The notes under the pieces: model-generated
Told to the model about the DNA's origin: nothing
The model's database searches: none
Seen by the model: the letters and a program-made list of their open reading frames with translations, nothing else
Position numbers and translations under genes: made by a program
Shown: positions 15,568-23,069 of the stretch, piece by piece
How positions within the stretch are numbered: the stretch's first letter is position 1
Layout: each line of letters begins with the position of its first letter
DNA from: Methylobacterium sp. NEAU K
GTDB taxonomy: Bacteria; Pseudomonadota; Alphaproteobacteria; Rhizobiales; Beijerinckiaceae
Assembly: GCF_030700285.1 (NCBI RefSeq)
Contig: NZ_JAUYZJ010000009.1
Span: 1 to 64,000 of the forward strand
Length of the DNA: 64,000 bases
Direction of reading: 5' to 3'

Positions 15568-15810
15568 ATGAACACTGGCTCCAGCATACGCCCCACGGCG
15601 ACGTTCGACCCATTCGGCGAGCCCGTCCCCGAGGGCGTGATCAGCGTCTGCACGCGCGATGCCGTAGACCGGGCCGCCCGCCGGGTCGGCGGCGCGGTGT
15701 TCTGGAGCCTCGCCCTGCTCAGCCTAGGCGGCCGGGTCTATGCCTACGACATGCAGGTAGTAGCCGCGCAGGTGGCTGCCTACATTACGCAGATAGTGGC
15801 GATGCGCTGA
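15568..15810 (+). CDS. small single-pass membrane protein, 80 aa
   Basis: Starts MNTGSSIRPTATFDPFGEPV. After a polar N terminus (ISVCTRDAVDRAARRVGG) comes one transmembrane helix (AVFWSLALLSLGGRVYAY) and a second, weaker hydrophobic helix (MQVVAAQVAAYITQIVAM). Composition is natural for this genome. Divergent from the yeiH-like gene and convergent with the cytochrome relic. Unknown family. Confidence 0.55.
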   Translation: MNTGSSIRPTATFDPFGEPVPEGVISVCTRDAVDRAARRVGGAVFWSLALLSLGGRVYAYDMQVVAAQVAAYITQIVAMR

Positions 15811-15819
15811 GGCGCGTCC

Positions 15820-16199
15820 TCAGTATGCGTCCGTGAAATAAGAACCGATCGCCTTGGCATCGGCCTCTTCGATCGGCGCGCGATAGACGTTGATCATCTT
15901 GGTCACCTCGGAATCCGAGAACGCTTTGCCCTGCCCGAACGGCTGCGTCGCGATGTCGTCGACCGAGTGACAGCCCAGGCAATTGGCCTGCGCCGCCTCA
16001 AGCCCGGCCTCGTGGCCCGTGAGTGGCTTGAGCTGCGGCCATCGGCTCCGGCAGCGCGTAGGTCGTCGGGGCGGCATGCGCCGCAAACGAGCAAGTGCGG
16101 TCGCGAGCGACCGAAGGGGAGAGTGACCTCGTCGGCCAGGGCGGAGCGGCCGGCAAGGGCTGAGGCGCCCGGGCCGAACAGGACATCGCGTCTCAGCAT
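15820..16199 (-). pseudogene. sulfite dehydrogenase (sorA-sorB) remnant, deleted and frameshifted
   Basis: From ATG 16199 the peptide begins MLRRDVLFGPGASALAGRSA then LADEVTLPF, which looks like the Tat-type leader and first mature residues of a SorA-like molybdopterin sulfite dehydrogenase. It then jumps straight into cytochrome c sequence. In a second frame AHAAPTTYALPEP, and in a third LKPLTGHEAGLEAAQANCLG, complete the SorB cytochrome with its CLGCHS heme site, a Met in the KMINVY helix and the end ADAKAIGSYFTDAY. Nearly all of SorA (about 380 residues) is missing, and a further frameshift lies near 16040. Reading: one deletion fused sorA and sorB, then decay. The SorA assignment rests on a short leader. 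Confidence 0.65.
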
Positions 16200-16347
16200 T
16201 GTCTTGGCCCTCCCACGTTTTTGTTCACGGCACCGCATAAACCGCCAGACTACCTCCGCTCCAACCCGTCATCTCGGAGCGCTGCAGGCCAACCGGGAAC
16301 GATTATGTCTGCGGTGTTGGATTGGCGATCGGAGCATCATCTCCGAC

Positions 16348-17211
16348 TCACCCGCCGAGCCCGAGCCCGAGGATCCGGTCGGCGTTGCGCCAGAGTGCTG
16401 CATCGAGCGCCGCCTCCGACAGGCCGAGCGTGCGGAAATCTTCCACGCCCTGCCGCATCGGTCGGAACGGGAAGGACGAGCCAAACAGGAATTGGTCCTT
16501 CATCGGGCCGTTGGCCGCCTCGATGTAGAGCTTCCCGCCCGCCGCAAACGTGTACATGTCCGGCGAGACATAGACGTTCTCATTACGGAACGCGACTGTG
16601 ACCATGTTGGCGACGTTCGGATAGAATCCGTGGCAGCAGACCAACGGCAGCTTCGGGAACGTCCTGGCGACGCGGTCGACGGCGAGCGGATCGTTGAGGC
16701 GCAGGTCTGGCGTGGTCGGGCCCGACATTACGAAGGCCGGGACCTTCAGCTCCTGGCACAGCTCGTAGAGCGGCAGCAGACGTTCGTCGTCGGCGCGCAT
16801 GCCATCCGCGTAGAAGCCGGCATCGAGATTGATCGCTTTGAACCCGAGCTCCGTCACCGCGCGCCTAGCCTCGGCCAAAGCCGCGTCGCGGCCGAGTTCG
16901 ATCGGATCGACCGAGGCGATGCCGATCAAACGCTTGGGATCGTGCCTGGCGACCTCGGCCAGCGCATCATTGGAGATTCGAACTCCCGGCACCGAGCGGG
17001 CGACCATGATCGCTACGTCGATCCCGGCGCTGTCCATCTCGGCTTCGAACCCCTCGACGCTCATGCCGCGGTTGAAGTGGTCGATCTCGTGGGCGTGGGT
17101 GCCGACCCGCTTGTTCAGCCAACGCACCACCCCGTAGGACGGCGTCTGCGGCTCGGCCCCGAAGAAGGCGTGCAGGAAGGTCGGGCGGCTGCGCATGTCC
17201 ACGACGGGCAT
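16348..17211 (-). CDS. amidohydrolase family (Amidohydrolase_2) protein
   Basis: 287 aa, a TIM-barrel of the ACMSD/gamma-resorcylate decarboxylase type (PF04909). Visible landmarks are MPVVDMRSRPTFLHAFFG at the start (the usual HxH is not canonical), EIDHFNRGMSVEGFEAEMDS, RLIGIASVDPIELGRD, FKAINLDAGFYADG, LPLVCCHGFYPNVANMVTVA and LFGSSFPFRP, where a D is more usual after SG/SS. Metal ligands therefore appear partly altered. It lies just behind an aromatic-acid-type MFS transporter on the same strand (67 bp), suggesting uptake and breakdown of an aromatic or related acid. The divergent LysR regulator is broken. Confidence 0.85.
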   Translation of the reverse strand: MPVVDMRSRPTFLHAFFGAEPQTPSYGVVRWLNKRVGTHAHEIDHFNRGMSVEGFEAEMDSAGIDVAIMVARSVPGVRISNDALAEVARHDPKRLIGIASVDPIELGRDAALAEARRAVTELGFKAINLDAGFYADGMRADDERLLPLYELCQELKVPAFVMSGPTTPDLRLNDPLAVDRVARTFPKLPLVCCHGFYPNVANMVTVAFRNENVYVSPDMYTFAAGGKLYIEAANGPMKDQFLFGSSFPFRPMRQGVEDFRTLGLSEAALDAALWRNADRILGLGLGG

Positions 17212-17278
17212 TTTTTGACTCCACGATAGGGAAGCGGGGCCGGCGCGCGACGTCCAGGCGCGCCGGATGAATCGAGCC

Positions 17279-18697
17279 TCAGTGGGAGACGGCTTCGAGC
17301 ACCTTGCCGCGGGTTTCGACGCCGAGTGTGAGGACCAAGACGGCGGCGATCAAAAAACCGCCCGCGCCGACTTGGAAGGCGGTTGCCGGGCCGTAGTCCC
17401 GCACCAACACCGGCACGATCATCGGCCCGAGGATGGCGCCGATCCGCCCGAAGGCCGAGGCGAAGCCGGCCCCGGTCGCCCGCGCGCGGGTCGGGTACAG
17501 TTCCGGCGTGTAGGCGTAGAGACAGCTCCACATGCCGAACATGAAGAACTGCATCACGAAGCCAGTGACGAACAGCCAGGTCTGGTCGACGGCGTTGCCG
17601 TAGAAGTAGGCCGCCACCGCCGCGCAGATCAGGAACGCCGCCGTCGTGGCCTTGCGCCCGACCTTCTCCAGCATCAGTGCCGCTGTGAAGAAGCCCGGGA
17701 TGCCTCCGACCGTGATCAGGGTCACGAAGCCCACCGAGCCGACGATCGAGAAGCCGCGCTCCTTGAGCAGCACCGCGATCCACGAGTTGAGGCCGAAGAA
17801 GCCGATCAGCGCGAAGAACCACATCCCGAAGGCCATCACCGTCCGCAACCGGTATTCCGGCGAGAACAGCGTGAGGATCGGGTTCTGGTGCGGCGCTGGA
17901 GCGGCAGCGACAACAGCCAACGTGGGGGCGACAGGCGGCAGCGGTCGGCCGGTGGCGCGCTCGACCTCGCGCTCCATCATGGACATCACCGCATCCGCCT
18001 CGGCATGGCGACCATTGTCCGCGAGCCAGCGCGGTGACTCCGGCATGGAGCGGCGAACCACGAGCACAACCATCGAGAGTAGACCGACGACGGCAAACGC
18101 CCAGCGCCAGCCGAGATAGGGCAGCACGAAGAAGCTGATCGCCCCCGACAGCACGTAACCGATGGCCCAGAAGCCCTCCATGAAGGCGATGTACTTGCCG
18201 CGCACATTGGCGGGCACGATCTCTGAGACCATCGCTTGGGCCACCGGCGCCTCGCCGCCGACGCCGACGCCGATCAGGAAGCGGCAGACCATCAAGGCGG
18301 TGAGGCTCCAAGCGGCCGCCGCAGCGAGGCTGGCGAAGCCCCAGACCAGCATCGTGACCTGGAACACCGTCTTGCGCCCGAAGCGGTCGGAGGCGGTTCC
18401 GGCGATCACATTGCCGATGAGCTGGCCCGCGAAGGTCATCGCGGCGAGCTGGCCGGCCTCGGTGGGGGTCAGCCCGAAGGCGACGACGATCGAACCGAGC
18501 AGGAAGGTCAGCAGCGCCACGTCGACTTGGTCGACGAGCCATGCGGAGGCGATGATCGCGAAGATCTTCCGCTGGTAGCCCGACATCGGCAGCCGTTCGA
18601 GACGGCCGGCGATGTCGGTTGTGGCCGCCGCGGCGACCCGGTCGGAGGCGGTCAGTTCGATCCCCATCCCGATCGGAGGGTCGGTGGCAAGGCGCAT
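17279..18697 (-). CDS. MFS transporter, metabolite:H+ symporter type
   Basis: 472 aa with twelve predicted helices. The family signature is the loop GTASDRFGRKTVFQVTMLVW after helix 2, with the matching LEKVGRKATTAAFLICAA after helix 8. The cytoplasmic PESPRWLADNGRHAEADAVM and the YTPELYPTRARATGAGFASA motif are typical of the sugar/aromatic-acid:H+ symporter branch (AAHS/MHS). It imports an organic acid into the cytoplasm; the substrate is not defined. It is 67 bp upstream of the amidohydrolase in the same direction, probably one operon, and divergent from the LysR pseudogene at 18919. Confidence 0.9.
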   Translation of the reverse strand: MRLATDPPIGMGIELTASDRVAAAATTDIAGRLERLPMSGYQRKIFAIIASAWLVDQVDVALLTFLLGSIVVAFGLTPTEAGQLAAMTFAGQLIGNVIAGTASDRFGRKTVFQVTMLVWGFASLAAAAAWSLTALMVCRFLIGVGVGGEAPVAQAMVSEIVPANVRGKYIAFMEGFWAIGYVLSGAISFFVLPYLGWRWAFAVVGLLSMVVLVVRRSMPESPRWLADNGRHAEADAVMSMMEREVERATGRPLPPVAPTLAVVAAAPAPHQNPILTLFSPEYRLRTVMAFGMWFFALIGFFGLNSWIAVLLKERGFSIVGSVGFVTLITVGGIPGFFTAALMLEKVGRKATTAAFLICAAVAAYFYGNAVDQTWLFVTGFVMQFFMFGMWSCLYAYTPELYPTRARATGAGFASAFGRIGAILGPMIVPVLVRDYGPATAFQVGAGGFLIAAVLVLTLGVETRGKVLEAVSH

Positions 18698-18918
18698 GGC
18701 GTTCTCTCCCTAGACGCTGCTCTACGGACGCCCACGGCAGGTGCCTTCGGCGTTCATCCAGCTTTGTTGAACCTGCAAGCTCTCCCACCACACCCGATCG
18801 GGCGGTCGGCGGTCATGCATCATTTTTTCTTTTTTTCGTTTTTTAGACAGCGGGAACCTTCCTCATTTTGCCAGAACGACGCAAGTATAATTCTCTTATA
18901 GGTGTATAGCACTGTGTT

Positions 18919-19800
18919 ATGGCTCTCAATCTCCATTTCCTGCGCTTTTTCTCCGCTGCCGCGCATACGGGCAGATTCTCTCGGGCAGCCTATGAGCTGA
19001 ACGTCAGTCAACCTGCCATCGAAAGGTGTGCGCGACTTCGAGCTACAGGTGGGATGTCGGCTGCTCGACCGGGGTCCACGCGGCGTCCGGCTAACACGTG
19101 AGCGGGACGCACTTTTCCGGCATGCCAAGACACTGTTCGCGATGGAACGGGCCGCCGAGGAGGAATTACGTTCGTTGCGCGGGTTAGGAATTAGAATTTT
19201 GAGGATTGGCGCAAGTACGACGATGGATACCTATATCATACCAATGTATATCTGATCTTTTACTCGCGCAAATCCATGTATTGGACTTAGTATTTTCTGT
19301 GAAAATAAGCTTGCTATTGCCGGATTATTGCTCGAACACAAAATTGATTTCGCGTTGGTCGAGGGGCCTATCGATGATCTCTGTATCGTGAGTGAGGCCT
19401 GGATTGCAGACGAAATGGTCTGATCACCTCGGCAGAGCATGTCTTCGCGCGCGAGGTGGACCCAATTGATCCAATCCGACTTGAGGGTGAGACTTTCATA
19501 TTCAGAGAGCCGGGATCCGGATCTCGCGAGGTGGTCGTCGAGGCTCTGAAGGCGAACAGGGTCAACCCCATCCGCCGACTTGACGTCGGGAGCACCGAAG
19601 CGATCAAACAACTCGTAGCGAGTGGCGTCGGGATAGCAATCACATCCGTAGCCACCATTCGTGATCAGCTTGCGTTAGGCACATTGATCGCCGTTCCGAT
19701 CCGTAACATGCGATTCGAGCGTACACTATGGCGACTGTCTGTGCCTGGGCGGTTAGCCAATCAAGCTATAATAGCTTTCGAGCGCCTGATGCAGATTTAA
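18919..19800 (+). pseudogene. LysR-family transcriptional regulator, frameshifted
   Basis: Pieces of one LysR protein appear in successive frames. The helix-turn-helix LHFLRFFSAAAHTGRFSRAA then LNVSQPAI is broken right after the recognition helix (about 19023, apparently a 2-base loss). It resumes as VRDFELQVGCRLLDRGPRGV, is broken again near 19245-19420, and ends intact in the effector domain (GETFIFREPGSGSREVVVEA, then GSTEAIKQLVASGVGIAITS and the final LMQI at 19800). It is divergent from the MFS/amidohydrolase pair, so its inactivation probably left that operon without its regulator. Confidence 0.88.
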
Positions 19801-20064
19801 TTCACGGCGTTTATCTTGCTGTCGTGCCGCCTCTCCCGGCCTGCTAAGCCGTAATTTAAGTTCCAGAATGCCTTTTTCGCCCTGTTTTCAGCTATGACCC
19901 TGGCTATAAACGGCGCATACTGCGGAAAGCTCTCGTCATGGTCGATTAGAGGGTTGGCCAATTCCGAGAATATAAATGAGAGCGCTGAATGAAAGGGATG
20001 GGTGCGAGGCCGAAGATCCGCTTTCCGGCCGGGAGCCATGGTCCGGTGACGGCGCATTCCCGCC
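19801..20064. other. intergenic, nothing recognised
   Basis: AT-richer DNA between the LysR pseudogene and the cas1 fragment. A minus-strand frame at 19797-20057 is open but has no ribosome site or domain character. Confidence 0.35.
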
Positions 20065-20547
20065 TTACAATGTCCCAGCGGCTACTTCGACGAGTCGCTT
20101 TGCCACCTGCGGGTTGAGCCGGCACACGCTATCCCTGCGGATCGTTAAATCCGCTGGGTTCAGGCCTTGCTCCATCGCAAAACCAAGCACAGCACGATTC
20201 AACATCGGGCGCACCGGCTCAACAAGATCGAGCGCGTAGGCCGGCCCTTCCCTGTACTCGTGGTGCATGATGCCGATGGTTGGATCGTACCCGTCCGCGA
20301 GCGCCCGGATCTTGGTTTGCCCTACGGCGACGGCACAGGCGTAGTTCAGCATGGCGTTGACCGGGTGCGTGGCGTTGTAGTTTTTGATCTTCTTAATGCC
20401 TCGCATTGATGAGCGCGGCCCCATTCTGCGCCACGCCTCCGGCATCGGGCGGCGCTTCACGCCGGCCCAGCGCAGCGGTAGGCCCTGCCACACACGGAAG
20501 TAGGCCTGTGCGGCCTGACCTTCGAGCCGATCATCTTCGGTTACCCA
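20065..20547 (-). pseudogene. Cas1 C-terminal catalytic domain, 5'-truncated
   Basis: Cas1 is the metal-dependent integrase of CRISPR adaptation; solo relatives exist outside CRISPR loci. Read from about 20541, the frame gives DDRLEGQAAQAYFRVWQGLP (metal-binding Glu at 20523-20521), then RRPMPEAWRRMGPRSS, NATHPVNAMLNYACAVAVGQ, DGYDPTIGIMHHEYREGPAY (His), LDLVEPVRPMLNRAVLGF (Asp) and SVCRLNPQVAKRLVEVA. All three metal residues are present and no stop interrupts the domain. The N-terminal beta domain of about 100-150 residues is absent: upstream of 20541 the frame loses homology and stops at 20628. The first usable start is GTG 20493, after the Glu, so a product would be inactive. No cas2, other cas gene or repeat array is near. 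Confidence 0.8.
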
Positions 20548-20745
20548 AAGGCAAGGCCAGCACGAACGAGCATGGTGGCGCTCTGACGGCGGACTACATC
20601 GCCTATACGGTCCAGGACACGCAGGTCACCTGGGAGTGCTAACGCGCGCTCAAGGCGCAGTACGAGGCGCTCGAGCTCGACCCGAGCCTGCACCCACATC
20701 TTCTCCGAGGCAAGCCTCGGCAAAGCCTACCTTGCCCAAATGGGT
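20547..20745 (+). pseudogene. fragment of DNA polymerase-type 3'-5' exonuclease
   Basis: On the plus strand the frame reads ASTNEHGGALTADYIAYTVQ then DTQVTWEC and a TAA (20640-20642). It continues in the same frame as RALKAQYEALELDPSLH, and after a one-base shift as HIFSEASLGKAYLAQMG. DYIAYTVQD carries the YxxxD Exo III motif of DEDDy proofreading exonucleases, and the SEAS-GKAYL motif is typical of the polymerase proteins found on alphaproteobacterial plasmids and phages. Only about 65 residues remain, with one stop and one frameshift. It abuts the cas1 fragment head-to-head at about 20545. Confidence 0.6.
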
Positions 20746-20910
20746 GCACCACGCGATCAGGCACAGAACCCAACAGGAATCCGATCCACACGCTGCCTGC
20801 CATGAGCTGAATTGGCTGGCCGGCGACCGACAGCCCTGAATTCTGCAGCTTGCGTCTGCACGCGCCAGCTCGCATCCGATCAAGCGACCCGCAACCGGAG
20901 TCGCACGCAC

Positions 20911-22536
20911 TCAGTCGCGGTCACGCACCGAGCGGCGGACCGTCCGACCGCGCGGCTCGCTTGGCGCGTCATGCGCCGGGAACGGCGTCGAGGCTGGGAC
21001 GCTGAGGATACGGCGTCCATCCACGACAGACACCTGCGCGCCCTCAACGATGAGGTCAGCAGGCTCCTCGGCCACGACCGCCGTGTCGTCGGCCCGACGG
21101 CGCGCGTTCGATCCACGGATACTCTCACGGCTTCGCCGGACCGGCGGCTCGGACCGGGGCCGGCACGCCGTCAGGTAATGGAGGGCGTACGTGGTGGCAT
21201 CCACCTGATCGTCATGGCGTCCGTTTGGAAACGCCAACAATTCGCCGATGTACGCACCCAGCCACGGCGCATCGGCCGGGAGATGCACCTGCCCAGCCTC
21301 AAACCGGGCCGATTGCGCCAACAGCCGCGCTTCCTTGTCGTAGCGCGGCTCGACCAGAATCGGCGCCAATGCCTTGGTCCGGCGCAGGTCCTGCAGCAGT
21401 GCGTGCCCGAGTGGAGTCTTCTCGATCAAGGTCGCATCCGCCCGCCACCGCTCGCTCAGCGCGACGATCTTCTGACGCAACTCCCAAGACTCCCAGCGGC
21501 CCCGAACCACGTCGAGGAGATAGTAGTCGAGCCCCAGCGCGCCCCAGACCGTGCCCACCGACCAGTCGCTGGCCTCCGAGAGGGTCGAGGCGGTGTCCCA
21601 AGCCGCCACGACCCGATCAAAGCGCCTCGGCCGCGCGTCGTAGCTGCGCAGCCACGCGCGCCGGATCACGTTGCCGCCGGTAGGTGCGGGATCCTGCTGG
21701 TACTGCGCCTGAAAGGTCAGCGAGCCTTGGGCACGCCGCATCTGCTCCAACACAGCCATAGGTTCGCGCTCAGGGTGCAGCAACTCACCGACCCGGCGCC
21801 GGTACAGGTCCCCGGGCACATGACTCAGGCGATGACAGGTCTCCTCCGTCGCGATCGCGGGGAGCGACACCACCTCCCACGCATCTCGCTCCAGGACATG
21901 GCCGACGAGGTCATCCGCATGCAGCCGCTGCATCACGATGACGATCGCACCGCGCCGCTTGTCATTCAGGCGCGTGAGCAACGTGTTGTCGAACGCCTCG
22001 TTGACCCGCCGCCGCTCGGCCTTGGAGAGCGCATCCACCGCCTTGATCGGATCGTCGACCACGATGACATCGGCGCCGCGCCCGAGCACCGCCCCGCCCA
22101 TGCCGGCGGCGAAGACCGAGCCGCGCAGCGTCGTCGTCAGTTCGAGGTCGCGGGGACGGGACCCCGTCAGCCGAAAGGTGGGAAAGGCCGCGTTGAACCA
22201 CGGGCTCTGGGCCACCGTGCGCCGATCCAGGCTGAACTTTCGCGCGAGATCCTCCGTGTGCGAGACGCAGATGATCCGTCGGCTCGGGTCGTGACCCAAG
22301 GCGAACATCGGGAACGCCACGCTCGCGATGATCGACTTGCCCGAGCGCGGCGGTACGTTGATGATCAGCCGGCGCAGGTCGCCGCGCAGCACCCGCGCGA
22401 GCGCCCAGCACAGGTGCTCGTAGTGCCAATTCGGCGAGAACGCCGTTCCCGGCTCGAGGGTGGCGAAGGTCTGCTCGACGAAGGTGGCGAGATCGCCGCG
22501 TAGCGCGACCGACATCATGTCGACGAACGCAGTCAT
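20911..22536 (-). CDS. phage terminase large subunit
   Basis: 541 aa. The packaging ATPase has Walker A in LIINVPPRSGKSIIASVAF and Walker B in GADVIVVDDPIKAVD. The RNase H-like nuclease follows: AAWDTASTLSEASDWSVGTV (first Asp), DATLIEKTPLGHALLQDL (middle Glu) and PNGRHDDQVDATTYALHYL (last Asp). The C-terminal 60 residues are Arg-rich and beyond the fold. It overlaps the DUF5681 gene by ATGA (22533-22536), and that gene overlaps the ParB/methylase gene. This three-gene module occurs in prophages and in chromosomal remnants of Rhizobiales without other phage genes, as here: no portal, capsid or integrase is seen. It looks intact. Confidence 0.9.
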   Translation of the reverse strand: MTAFVDMMSVALRGDLATFVEQTFATLEPGTAFSPNWHYEHLCWALARVLRGDLRRLIINVPPRSGKSIIASVAFPMFALGHDPSRRIICVSHTEDLARKFSLDRRTVAQSPWFNAAFPTFRLTGSRPRDLELTTTLRGSVFAAGMGGAVLGRGADVIVVDDPIKAVDALSKAERRRVNEAFDNTLLTRLNDKRRGAIVIVMQRLHADDLVGHVLERDAWEVVSLPAIATEETCHRLSHVPGDLYRRRVGELLHPEREPMAVLEQMRRAQGSLTFQAQYQQDPAPTGGNVIRRAWLRSYDARPRRFDRVVAAWDTASTLSEASDWSVGTVWGALGLDYYLLDVVRGRWESWELRQKIVALSERWRADATLIEKTPLGHALLQDLRRTKALAPILVEPRYDKEARLLAQSARFEAGQVHLPADAPWLGAYIGELLAFPNGRHDDQVDATTYALHYLTACRPRSEPPVRRSRESIRGSNARRRADDTAVVAEEPADLIVEGAQVSVVDGRRILSVPASTPFPAHDAPSEPRGRTVRRSVRDRD

Positions 22537-23069
22537 GGCGCTCGCTCCGGATCGGATGCGGGCCCCGGATTGTCGTTGTCGCCTGCGCCCGAACCTGCCG
22601 CGCTTGCCGCCGAGAGCTCGGCAATGATCTGGCGCCGCATCCGTGCGAGATGGTGATCGAACGCCGATTCACTCTGCGCTAGGCGTGCGTCCATCTCGCC
22701 GGCATCGGCCATCGCCTCGCGCGCCGCGACCAGCCTGAAGACATCCTTGCCGAGCCGCGGATCCGTCATCGCCCTGTGGCACAGCGCGCGAAAAATCGCC
22801 TCGCCGCACGGCATCTCCACGCGCTTCCCGCCGCGATTCAGCTGGACCGCCTCATTCAAGACGCGCGTCATCATCGCGATGACGGGCTCGGGCTGCTTGC
22901 GGGGGCGGCCCCGCGGGTTGCCGGACTGGCCCGGGCAGAAACGGCCGCCGCCAGCGCGCACGCGCTGGTGCTGTGCATCGTCTTCATCCCGCGCAGACGA
23001 TGCCTGCGACGCGCGATCGTCGTCCCGCGCGACAGCGTTGTCGTTCGTCTCGATCGGCTCATCGGACAT
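22533..23069 (-). CDS. DUF5681 protein (small-terminase-like)
   Basis: 178 aa from ATG 23069 (MSDEPIETNDNAVARDDDRA). The DUF5681 signature is GRFCPGQSGNPRGRPRKQ, a basic tail motif typical of DNA-binding partners. A helical region follows (PVIAMMTRVLNEAVQLN, GEAIFRALCHRAMTDPRLGK, ESAFDHHLARMRRQIIAEL). In phage modules it sits between the methylase and the large terminase, which fits a small-terminase or packaging-adaptor role; that role is inferred from position. It overlaps both neighbours (11 bp with the methylase gene, 4 bp with the terminase). Confidence 0.8.
   Translation of the reverse strand: MSDEPIETNDNAVARDDDRASQASSARDEDDAQHQRVRAGGGRFCPGQSGNPRGRPRKQPEPVIAMMTRVLNEAVQLNRGGKRVEMPCGEAIFRALCHRAMTDPRLGKDVFRLVAAREAMADAGEMDARLAQSESAFDHHLARMRRQIIAELSAASAAGSGAGDNDNPGPASDPERAP

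Noticed and set aside
14155..15810. A long plus-strand frame covering the YeiH gene and the small membrane protein
   Set aside because: Only its last 80 codons (15568-15810) look like a protein; the rest is antisense to YeiH.
19797..20057. An 86-codon minus-strand frame before the cas1 fragment
   Set aside because: No ribosome site, no domain, and it overlaps the end of the LysR pseudogene.
20812..22503. A 563-codon plus-strand frame across the terminase gene
   Set aside because: Antisense to the terminase; composition is Arg/Gln/His-rich with no domain.
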